Shown here piece by piece: positions 1 through 6,740 of a stretch of DNA of 64,000 nt (position 1 is the first letter of the stretch; every line of letters begins with the position of its first letter). The notes beneath the pieces were generated by a model. The model had not been told where the DNA came from. It searched no databases and saw only the letters and a program-made list of their open reading frames with translations. The position numbers were made by a program, and so were the translations under genes. Location of the stretch: contig CAKUUC010000011.1 of assembly GCA_934692625.1 (NCBI GenBank), positions 17,316 to 81,315 on the forward strand, given 5' to 3'. Source of the DNA: an uncultured Candidatus Melainabacteria bacterium. Lineage in GTDB: Bacteria; Cyanobacteriota; Vampirovibrionia; Gastranaerophilales; Gastranaerophilaceae.

Positions 1-1
1 T

Positions 2-247
2 ATGTTTTTACTTAACCCGATGCAGGTTCAAGAGTTGATTGAAACGACCGCAACAACATTACTTCGTGCACATCAAACTTGTGGAAGACAGCCGGTTATT
101 TTGTGTTCCCCAAGAATAAGATTGCCGTTGTATCAGTTGTTGGAACGCCATATCCCAACTGTTGTTGTAATTTCTTATTCAGAATTGATTACAGATATCA
201 AGGTTGAAGCGATTGATTCAATCGGTGATGCTTATATGGCTGAGTAA
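2..247 (+). CDS. flhA: Flagellar export gate protein FlhA, C-terminal end (partial)
   Basis: The window opens inside this gene, so only the last 81 or so residues are seen. They match the end of the FlhA cytosolic domain, with the run QPVILCSPRIRLPLYQLLER followed by VVVISYSEL, which is the conserved closing strand-helix-strand of FlhA. FlhA is the large inner-membrane component of the flagellar type III export gate and its cytosolic ring docks substrates and chaperones. The frame is open to the left edge; the ATG at position 2 is almost certainly internal. It implies that the organism is, or recently was, flagellated. yidD follows 14 bases after the stop. Confidence 0.88.
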   Translation: MFLLNPMQVQELIETTATTLLRAHQTCGRQPVILCSPRIRLPLYQLLERHIPTVVVISYSELITDIKVEAIDSIGDAYMAE

Positions 248-261
248 GAGGGTGATTGCTA

Positions 262-468
262 ATGAAGAAATTGGTTTTAGGTTTGATAAAAATATATCAA
301 TGGTTTTCTAAATTTACTCCGTCAGTGTGCAGATTTACGCCTACGTGTTCTGAATATACAAAACAAGCGATAATGAAATATGGACTGTTCAAAGGCGGTT
401 GGTTGGGTGTGAAAAGAATTTGTCGCTGCCACCCGTGGAACCCTGGGGGCTACGACCCAGTGCCGTAA
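262..468 (+). CDS. yidD: Membrane protein insertion efficiency factor YidD
   Basis: A 68-residue protein with the full YidD signature: an amphipathic N-terminus, [14 protein letters not shown] near residue 25, and the closing [15 protein letters not shown]. YidD is a small membrane-associated protein that helps YidC insert inner-membrane proteins. I take ATG 262 rather than the in-frame TTG at 256 because GAGGGTGATT lies just upstream as a ribosome binding site. Unusually it follows flhA and not rpmH-rnpA-yidC, the usual neighbours. The length is normal for the family. Confidence 0.93.
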   Translation: MKKLVLGLIKIYQWFSKFTPSVCRFTPTCSEYTKQAIMKYGLFKGGWLGVKRICRCHPWNPGGYDPVP

Positions 469-1020
469 GAGGAAGAGTTGATATTGTCGGTTGGACATAT
501 TTGCTCAACAAGTAAAAATACACTCTCTGATTGAGATGCAGTCATTTATAAGGTAGGTCGGCATTGCTATGCAAACGGCATTAATTTACTTTTCGTAAAC
601 TCAAAGGATTTTTTAAGTTTTCAGAATGACGAGAGCTTTGCTAAGTCACACCAATAGTCATTCCGGACTACGATCCGGAATCTGTAAAGTGTGATTTTAA
701 GAGTTTTGGATAACAGATTCTGAATAACAAGAAAATTAAATGCTCATTATATTCGCATAAATTTTCTAAGTTTTCAGAATGACAAGCGCTTTGCTAAGCC
801 CACCAAGATGTCATTCCGGACTACGATCCGGAATCTGTTTACAAAAATTGTACAAGTTCGTTATTTATTTTAACAGATTCTGAATAACAAGAAAATTTAT
901 TTGCTCATTGCATTCGCAAAATTTTCTAAGTTTTCAGAATGACGAAAGCTTTGTATGTTTTCACACTCTTAATAATATTACAAAATGTTAAGTTGAGTTT
1001 AAAATCCCTGAAACCCTTGC
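469..1020. repeat. Intergenic repeat cluster A (dispersed hairpin family)
   Basis: No gene is seen here. From about 614 there are two and a half tandem copies of a unit starting TAAGTTTTCAGAATGAC (starts 614, 767, 927; spacing 153 and 160 bases). Each full unit carries a perfect hairpin ATTCCGGA-6-TCCGGAAT (660-681 and 813-834) and a longer A+T-rich palindrome built around GAAAATT and AATTTTC. Related modules recur near 9.4, 25.3, 38.9, 53 and 63.8 kb. The cluster ends in the promoter and microsatellite of the next entries. Confidence 0.85.
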
Positions 1021-1026
1021 TATAAT
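998..1026 (+). promoter_or_regulatory. Extended -10 promoter, copy 1 of a repeated promoter
   Basis: TGC-TATAAT with the hexamer at 1021-1026 and a weak TTTAAA -35 at 998-1003 (17-base spacer). The same arrangement, including an upstream ATTACAAAATGT block, occurs at 53874-53901 and 63908-63935. Transcription should begin near 1033, the first base of the ATGGT repeat. Confidence 0.72.
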
Positions 1027-1032
1027 TCCTTT

Positions 1033-1052
1033 ATGGTATGGTATGGTATGGT
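1033..1052 (+). repeat. (ATGGT)4 microsatellite at the predicted transcription start
   Basis: Four perfect ATGGT units followed by a G-rich tail (GTGGCGGGGCGGGG). The four GG pairs separated by TAT also form a two-tier G-quadruplex motif in the RNA. Copy number differs at the two sister sites (5 and 4), as expected of slippage. Confidence 0.9.
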
Positions 1053-1128
1053 GTGGCGGGGCGGGGCAATTATTAAATTTTGTATGCCTTTACATGAGTA
1101 TAAGCGTAAAAAATATAAGGGGAATTAA
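1033..1128 (+). other. Possible leaderless upstream mini-ORF (31 codons)
   Basis: Reading from the first ATG of the microsatellite gives MVWYGMVWRGG and then a basic tail, with a TAA at 1126-1128, three bases before the ATG of the next gene. It has no ribosome binding site but sits six bases after TATAAT, so it could be translated from a leaderless transcript. A change of one repeat unit would shift the frame. Translation is not shown; the peptide tail is not conserved at the sister sites. Confidence 0.3.
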
Positions 1129-1131
1129 GTT

Positions 1132-2124
1132 ATGGCAACAAATTTAATTGATAATTATATGAATAATTATCAAAACTTTAGAACAATTAAATCACAAAAT
1201 TCTTTTGGTATGTACCAAACTCAAAAATCAAAACCTTATCAGGTATTTAACACTACCAATACTTTAGAACGAACACCTGCTAACGGAGATAGTGTTTCAA
1301 GAGTAAAAAGAAATGTATTAGTTGGGCTTGGAGCGGTTGCTGCGGCGACAATAGGTGTTGTTGCGGCTGTTAAACTTCATAATGTAAATACCATTGAAAA
1401 GGCTCAAAAGACTTTTCAAAAGATATTTATGAGAGATGATATCTCTCTAAAAGAAACAAAAGCTATGCTATCAAGATATAAAGAAATAGAAAAAATTGAA
1501 AATAAAGATGATTATGTCCAAGCATTATTTGCAGAAGCGAAAAAGAATTATGGGCTTGAACATACTAATGTATCATTGAAATTTAAAGATTTAGGAAAAT
1601 ATAGACTTGGTGCAAGTGATGTCTATGGTGATCTTACGATTAGCATAAATGCTAAACGTGAAAGCATGATAAACTTTATACACCACGAATTACGACACAC
1701 AAAACAAACTGATATGATGTTATCAGCAGACCCCGTAAAATATGCAAATGGAATTTTCAATAGGAAGTCATCATTAGAAATTATAAAGGAAAGTAATGAG
1801 TACAAGGCACTTCAAGAAATGGTTAAGCAAAAAATGCCAAATGCTACTCCAAAACAGATAGAAGAAGTTGCTATGGCAGCTTTTAAAACAAGATATGCAC
1901 AACGTTTATCTGCTGAAGCAAAGGCAAAAGGCTTGGGTGTAAAAGCATATTCTGATAAAAATAAAGAGTTTGTAGAAAAATTATATGTTGCTCATCAAAA
2001 CTATCCGTCAACAGGCGGTATTATTGGGATGATAAAATATCATTTCAATTTCTTAGAAAAAGATGCAAGATTTGCCGGTGAAAATATGAAAAAGATTATT
2101 ACAAAAACAAAATTGGACAGTTAA
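1132..2124 (+). CDS. Orphan membrane-anchored zincin-like protein (HExxH)
   Basis: A 330-residue protein I cannot assign to a named family. Residues about 59-82 form a small-residue-rich hydrophobic segment, probably a membrane anchor. HHELRHTKQ places an HExxH zinc motif at residues 185-189, and a downstream block FLEKDARFAGE (307-317) offers a Glu that could be the third ligand, as in gluzincins. The protein coded at 41719-42879 has the same order: HEVEH and later IEVRAYEAG. The start has AAGGGG upstream. The gene is driven by the microsatellite promoter about 100 bases upstream. Peptidase activity is inferred from the motif only; the substrate is unknown. Confidence 0.6.
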   Translation: MATNLIDNYMNNYQNFRTIKSQNSFGMYQTQKSKPYQVFNTTNTLERTPANGDSVSRVKRNVLVGLGAVAAATIGVVAAVKLHNVNTIEKAQKTFQKIFMRDDISLKETKAMLSRYKEIEKIENKDDYVQALFAEAKKNYGLEHTNVSLKFKDLGKYRLGASDVYGDLTISINAKRESMINFIHHELRHTKQTDMMLSADPVKYANGIFNRKSSLEIIKESNEYKALQEMVKQKMPNATPKQIEEVAMAAFKTRYAQRLSAEAKAKGLGVKAYSDKNKEFVEKLYVAHQNYPSTGGIIGMIKYHFNFLEKDARFAGENMKKIITKTKLDS

Positions 2125-2230
2125 TTCAGAGTAAAAAAAGATAATATATTTTTTTTTACATCAGTGCAGGGAAAATAGATAAACTTCAAACAAAAAATAT
2201 TATTAAAATTTAAAGAAAGGTGGAAAAATT

Positions 2231-2602
2231 ATGAGTTTAGTATCAGGAATTGCAAGAAAAGGTATGGGTTGTCTTTCAGGTTTATTTAAAAAACCTTCTA
2301 AAGTTATTTCTTACGAAATAGCAAAAACAGGAACCAAGATAAGCCGTTGGTCAGAAGGTGCTTATAATTTTAAAAAGGTTGAATTTGGTTCCGGCAACTT
2401 AGTTGCAAAAAATTCAGGATTAAAGGACTATGTCGTGAAAACTGATAAAAAGGGGAAGAGTGTGTTTAAGGCTACTTATACCTGTCCTCAAGGGGAAGTT
2501 TCGACAAATGAGCAACTTCATTTAGCTTTGTGTAAAGACTTATCTCCAAACCAAAGTTATGCATTAATCAAGATTCAGAATATGCTTCTGAAGTTTATAT
2601 AA
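2231..2602 (+). CDS. Hypothetical protein, 123 residues
   Basis: No family recognised. The N-terminus (MSLVSGIARKGMGCLSGLFKK) is basic and mildly amphipathic without a clear signal peptide; the rest is a mix of short predicted strands and a C-terminal helix. A good ribosome binding site (AAAGGTGG) precedes the ATG. It lies 106 bases after the zincin-like gene on the same strand and ends at a clear terminator, so the two may be co-transcribed. Possibly lineage-specific. Confidence 0.6.
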   Translation: MSLVSGIARKGMGCLSGLFKKPSKVISYEIAKTGTKISRWSEGAYNFKKVEFGSGNLVAKNSGLKDYVVKTDKKGKSVFKATYTCPQGEVSTNEQLHLALCKDLSPNQSYALIKIQNMLLKFI

Positions 2603-2625
2603 AACAAAAATATATTACATTCATG

Positions 2626-2658
2626 AATGGCTCCTGAATTCTATTCGGAGCCATTTAT
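2626..2658 (+). terminator. Rho-independent terminator
   Basis: Stem AATGGCTCC / GGAGCCATT with a 12-base loop followed by TTATTT. It closes the 1132-2602 unit. Confidence 0.75.
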
Positions 2659-2778
2659 TTCTAATTGTCGTATAAATTCTTTCATTTAGCTTTATTCTGT
2701 GCAATTTATTATTAAATATTTTTAATTGTTCGCATTTCGGCAATATGTATGGTATGATATCAAGAGGTGGAGAGGCGA

Positions 2779-3579
2779 ATGACTTACGGTAGGGTATCAG
2801 AACTTGAAAAACTTGAGGAGTTAATCCTTCAATATAAAACAGAAAAGGACAACAAGCGCAAGCACGTCGCTTATATCAATTTGGTTGAAGAAACGTTGAA
2901 GGTTGTCAAAAAAATCGTGTTGTCGTTTTATCAAATTCCCAATACGATTCCGAAAGATGACCTTGTGCAAGTTGGTGCTATCGGTATGTTACAGGCGATT
3001 GAGGCTTACAAAGTCGAGGAGCGCGGTAGTTTCAAAACCTATGTCACAAAGGTTATTAAAGGTAAAATTTATCACTATCTGAGAGATAAGGCGAATTTAG
3101 TCAAAACACCTCGAGAGACTGTTGAAAAGCTTTCTGTCGTTCGTGAGGCGATGAAAATGTTGTCTGAAAACAATACCAAAATCCCGACAGTTGAAGAGGT
3201 TGCGAGTTTTGTCAAACTACCGAAAGACAAGGTTGAAGAAATTATGAATATTGAATATACAAAAAACATGATTTCTTTAGATCAAAATATTTATACTCAA
3301 GACGGCAATGAAACGTTGTTAGATAGAATTCAAGACGACAACGAGGACAGTTTTGAAGAAACTTATGCAAATAAAAAGATTATTGAGTATGCTCTAAATA
3401 AGCTTCAAGGTCACGATAGAACTGCTATTGTAATGTATTACATTGACGGGGAAGCAAGAAAGGATATAGCAAAGGTTTTAAAGGTTTCACCTACTCAGGT
3501 TTCAAGAATTTTAAAACGTGCTTTGAGCCGTTTGGCAACTATAATTAGAGAAGAATTAGGAGATACAAAGGAGGCATAA
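2779..3579 (+). CDS. RNA polymerase sigma factor, group 3 (SigF/SigB/FliA-like)
   Basis: About 266 residues. Region 2 is clear (DDLVQVGAIGMLQAIEAY then FKTYVTKVIKGKIYHYLRD), region 3 follows (IPTVEEVASFVKLP), and region 4 ends the protein (VMYYIDGEARKDIAKVLKVSPTQVSRILKRAL). Group 3 sigma factors direct stress, sporulation-like or flagellar regulons. flhA nearby would suit a FliA role, but the sequence alone does not decide between SigF/SigB and FliA. ATG 2779 is preferred to the upstream GTG 2767 because GGAG lies at the right distance. The stop overlaps the start of the prepilin peptidase gene (TAATG), so the two are translationally coupled. Confidence 0.85.
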   Translation: MTYGRVSELEKLEELILQYKTEKDNKRKHVAYINLVEETLKVVKKIVLSFYQIPNTIPKDDLVQVGAIGMLQAIEAYKVEERGSFKTYVTKVIKGKIYHYLRDKANLVKTPRETVEKLSVVREAMKMLSENNTKIPTVEEVASFVKLPKDKVEEIMNIEYTKNMISLDQNIYTQDGNETLLDRIQDDNEDSFEETYANKKIIEYALNKLQGHDRTAIVMYYIDGEARKDIAKVLKVSPTQVSRILKRALSRLATIIREELGDTKEA

Positions 3580-4673
3580 TGGCATTTACACTTGTTATAT
3601 TGGGTTGGATATTCATAATAGGGCTGGTTATAGGAAGTTTTTTAAATGTCGTTATTTTAAGAACTGTTAGCGGTGAATCTATTGTTATGCCGCCATCAAA
3701 ATGTCCAAAATGTCAAAATAAATTGAAATGGTATCACAATATTCCGCTGTTGTCTTACTTATTTTTAGGCGGAAAATGTGCTTATTGTAAAGAACATATC
3801 AGTTGGCAATATCCGTTTGTTGAATTTTTCACAGGATGTATGTTTGTAGCTTTGTTTTTGAAAATTTGTAACCCAATCGATCCTTTGTTCGGACTTTCTG
3901 CTATGCAGCCAATCGGGTGGTTTCAAATATTAGCGTATGTATTTGCTCTACTTGTCACTGGTTTATTTATCGCAATTGCAGGAACTGATATTCTTGAAAA
4001 AAAAGTTGCCGATGCTCACACTGTTCCGCTTATTTCTATCGGTGTGATATTCAGTTTGTTGTATACCTTGGCTTCTGCTTATATTTATCACAAAGAAGGT
4101 GTTGCTCTCCACTTGGGAGTTAAAGATATTTTAGCTTCTCCTGTTGTTTGTTCTGTTATCGCCGGTGTTGTTGGTTTTGTTGCAATGGAAATTGTTGCAA
4201 GATTAGGGTATTTGGTTGCCGGCTCAAGAGCCTTTGGGGAAGGTGATTCTTATATTGCGGCCGGTCTTGGTACTGTTTTGGCAGGTCTTTGGGCAACTAC
4301 AGAACCTTGCTCTTGGGGGAAAGCGATTCTATTGATGTTATTTATTCTAATTCTTAGTGTAGTTATTCAATTTGTCGTTACAACTCCGTTATTTTTAATA
4401 AAATTAGCAAAAAATAAGAATTGGACGACTTTTGGTTCACTTGTTGCTTTTATTATTTATACGGTAAGTTATATTTTTGCTGACAAATTAAATTGGTTAG
4501 AAAACCCTATAGCATACTGGGGCAGCACAATTGTTTTGGCAATGTTAGGTTTGTTTGTTTGTAAAGAAGTTCTGGTAGGCTTGAAAAACAAAACGACAGA
4601 TGGGCTATATCTTCCGTTTGGACCGGCAATGATTGTTGCAGGTTTTATTATAATGTTTATGATGAATTATTAG
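3579..4673 (+). CDS. pilD: Prepilin leader peptidase / N-methyltransferase
   Basis: A 364-residue polytopic membrane protein of peptidase family A24. Near the N-terminus are the two CxxC pairs (CPKC, CAYC) that bind zinc in the methyltransferase loop, followed by SYLFLGG and the QYPFVEF motif. The aspartates of the GxGD-type protease are seen in AGTDILEKKV and GEGDSYIAAGLG. It cleaves and N-methylates type IV pilin-like precursors; three such precursors lie in this window (25.4, 40.9 and 54.0 kb). Its start overlaps the sigma factor stop, which suggests that pilus maturation is set by the same transcript. It is longer than typical PilD (about 290) through extra C-terminal membrane segments. 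Confidence 0.92.
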   Translation: MAFTLVILGWIFIIGLVIGSFLNVVILRTVSGESIVMPPSKCPKCQNKLKWYHNIPLLSYLFLGGKCAYCKEHISWQYPFVEFFTGCMFVALFLKICNPIDPLFGLSAMQPIGWFQILAYVFALLVTGLFIAIAGTDILEKKVADAHTVPLISIGVIFSLLYTLASAYIYHKEGVALHLGVKDILASPVVCSVIAGVVGFVAMEIVARLGYLVAGSRAFGEGDSYIAAGLGTVLAGLWATTEPCSWGKAILLMLFILILSVVIQFVVTTPLFLIKLAKNKNWTTFGSLVAFIIYTVSYIFADKLNWLENPIAYWGSTIVLAMLGLFVCKEVLVGLKNKTTDGLYLPFGPAMIVAGFIIMFMMNY

Positions 4674-4694
4674 TTCTAAATTTTAAGTTTTTAT

Positions 4695-4727
4695 AGGCAT
4701 GGGTATTTCGTTTTCCATGCCTTTTTT
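4695..4727 (+). terminator. Rho-independent terminator after pilD
   Basis: Stem AGGCATGG / CCATGCCT, 12-base loop, then six T. Confidence 0.85.
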
Positions 4728-4867
4728 AATGAGAATTTTCCTTTTTTGATGGTTTATTAAGAAATGTTAAAATAGAATATGCCGTTCAAACTTAATAAAA
4801 TCAATGGTTTTGAAATTTGTATATATTTTATAGATATAAAAATAGCACTTTTTTTATATACGATGTT

Positions 4868-4883
4868 TTTATATATATGTAAG
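4868..4883 (+). promoter_or_regulatory. TTTATATATATGTAAG motif, copy 1
   Basis: This 16-base string, 27 bases before the ribbon-helix-helix gene, is identical to one at 50969-50984 ahead of another small gene. It may be a -10 region or a protein site; function unknown. Confidence 0.35.
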
Positions 4884-4909
4884 CACCAGAGAATAAAAAA
4901 GGAGAATAT

Positions 4910-5098
4910 ATGGCTAGAGTATTAATTTCAATGCCCGAAGATTTTTTAAACAAAATCGACCAAGTTGCAGATGGCGAAAACCGTTCAAGAAGTGAGTTGA
5001 TTAGAGAAGCTTTGAGAACGTACATCTACAAACAAAAAATCAAAGAATCTACAGGTGCTATGCAAAATGCAAATTTGTTAGAAACGTTGTTGAGTTAA
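4910..5098 (+). CDS. Ribbon-helix-helix (CopG/NikR-type) DNA-binding protein
   Basis: A 62-residue protein beginning MARVLISMPEDFLNKIDQVA and continuing NRSRSELIREALRTYI, the complete strand-helix-helix fold of the CopG/MetJ/Arc superfamily. The first strand inserts in the DNA major groove. About 20 residues follow with no ligand-binding domain. No toxin gene is next to it, so it is not an evident antitoxin; it may be a free-standing repressor. AAGGAG precedes the ATG. The leader shares a 16-base A+T motif with the small gene at 51020. Confidence 0.82.
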   Translation: MARVLISMPEDFLNKIDQVADGENRSRSELIREALRTYIYKQKIKESTGAMQNANLLETLLS

Positions 5099-5135
5099 TC
5101 AGTGGCAAGGAAAAAGGCGAAAAACAAGGGAAGTA

Positions 5136-5171
5136 AAACCGGACTTTTGCCAATTTGCAAAAGTCCGGTTT
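5136..5171. terminator. Bidirectional terminator between convergent genes
   Basis: Fifteen-base perfect stem AAACCGGACTTTTGC / GCAAAAGTCCGGTTT with a 6-base loop. It serves the plus-strand regulator and the minus-strand permease operon. Confidence 0.9.
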
Positions 5172-5198
5172 ATTAATTATTTTATTATTTAAAAATTA

Positions 5199-6740
5199 CT
5201 ACTTACGGCGAATTTTTCCACTTTCTTCAAGTCTTTTTTGTCTGTATCCGTAGAATGCATATATCAAAATACCTACAAACAACCATAATAAGAAGTATAG
5301 TGATGATGTTTTCAATGTATTTAGAGAAAATATAATTAAGATTCCGCAAATAACTATCCCAATCAACGGGAACCAAGGACAGAACGGAACTTTGAACGGT
5401 CTTGGCTTATCTGGCGCAGTTTTTCTCAAAATTAGTACTGCTAAGCAGATTATTACAAACGATGTAAATGTCCCGAAGTTACAAAGTGCTGCCGAGATAT
5501 TCAAGTCCATGAACAATCCGCACAGAATAACTACTATACCTGAAATCCAAGTCATAATGTGTGGAGTTCTGTATTTTTTGTGGATTAATCTCCAAGATTT
5601 TGGTAAAAATCTGTCACGGCTGATTGCGTATAAAATTCTTGTTGTACCTAGTTGGTAAATCAATAAAACTGATGTTAATGCGCAAAGCGCACCAATAGAA
5701 ATCAATCCAGCAAACCAATTCAACCAATCTTTGCCTAAATAATTGATTGCGTGTGCGATAGGTGCTTGTATGTCGATATTATTTATAGGAACAATTCCTG
5801 TTAAAACAAGCGCTACGCAAACGTATAATATTGTACAAATTATCAATGTTCCGAGTATTGCAATCGGCAAATCTCTTTGTGGATTTTCGGTTTCTTCTGC
5901 AGTTGTTGAAATTGCATCAAATCCGATATAAGCAAAGAATATTAAAAATGCGCCCATAATCACGCCTGAAGGTTCAGATGGGAAAAACGGTGTCCACTGT
6001 TCAGGTTTTACGTAAAATGCCCCAACAATAATGAATGACAAAATCATGAACATATTTACGCTTACCATTATACTTGCAAATCTTGTTGATTCTTTTACTC
6101 CACGAACAAGAAGCATTGTTAATAATAAAACAATACAAACAGCCGGAAGGTTTATAGAAATTGGAATATGACCAAATAAGTAAGGTATTTTTTCATGAAT
6201 ATCCCAATGATAAGTGTTGCAAATGTTTGACATTGTTTTGTAATCATATCTCAACCACATAGGAAAATGAGTTACAAAATCCGGCAAAACAGGCTTAAAG
6301 CCCTTTAAAAATTGGATAAAATACCCAGTCCAAGCACTTGCTACCGTGATATTTCCTATTGCATATTCAAGCATCAATATCCAACCGACCATCCAAGCCA
6401 TAAATTCACCCATTGTTGCATAAGTATAAGTATAAGCACTACCTGCAACCGGTATCATAGCGGCAATTTCAGAGTAGCAAAGAGCAGGAAATACACAAGC
6501 AACCGCAGCCAAAATCATTGACAAAACTATTGCGTGTCCCGCTCCAGGACTTTCCGGACTCCCAGTTATAGCTGTCCCTATTATTGTAAAAATACCAGTT
6601 CCGACAACGGCTCCAATACCGATTACAATAAGGTCAAATACATTAAGAGTCTTCTTTAGTTCTGACCTTTTGCTTGTCGCAATAAGGTCATCTAAAGAAC
6701 GTTTTTTAAATATATTTCGGCAAATGTTTTTAAAATTCAT
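5199..6740 (-). CDS. APC-superfamily amino-acid permease (second of pair)
   Basis: A 513-residue integral membrane transporter of the amino acid/polyamine/organocation superfamily, closest in style to the YfnA/CAT branch. Visible signatures are the N-terminal VIGIGAVVGTGIFTIIG (helix 1 unwound substrate site), the AYTYTYATMGEFMAWMVGW helix 3 motif, and FFAYIGFDAISTTAEETENPQRDLP. About twelve to thirteen membrane helices are apparent and the C-terminus is basic. Its ATG directly follows the stop of the upstream permease, so the two are translationally coupled. The two proteins are clearly paralogous. Substrate cannot be read from the sequence; glyQ at the head of the operon makes small neutral amino acids a reasonable guess. 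Confidence 0.9.
   Translation of the reverse strand: MNFKNICRNIFKKRSLDDLIATSKRSELKKTLNVFDLIVIGIGAVVGTGIFTIIGTAITGSPESPGAGHAIVLSMILAAVACVFPALCYSEIAAMIPVAGSAYTYTYATMGEFMAWMVGWILMLEYAIGNITVASAWTGYFIQFLKGFKPVLPDFVTHFPMWLRYDYKTMSNICNTYHWDIHEKIPYLFGHIPISINLPAVCIVLLLTMLLVRGVKESTRFASIMVSVNMFMILSFIIVGAFYVKPEQWTPFFPSEPSGVIMGAFLIFFAYIGFDAISTTAEETENPQRDLPIAILGTLIICTILYVCVALVLTGIVPINNIDIQAPIAHAINYLGKDWLNWFAGLISIGALCALTSVLLIYQLGTTRILYAISRDRFLPKSWRLIHKKYRTPHIMTWISGIVVILCGLFMDLNISAALCNFGTFTSFVIICLAVLILRKTAPDKPRPFKVPFCPWFPLIGIVICGILIIFSLNTLKTSSLYFLLWLFVGILIYAFYGYRQKRLEESGKIRRK

Noticed and set aside
2746..2760. TATGGTATG near the sigma factor start as a fourth microsatellite
   Set aside because: Less than two units, no TATAAT six bases upstream, and no G-rich tail.
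5101..5175. Small basic frame VARKKAKNKGSKTGL after the RHH gene
   Set aside because: Starts with GTG without a ribosome site and runs through the terminator hairpin.
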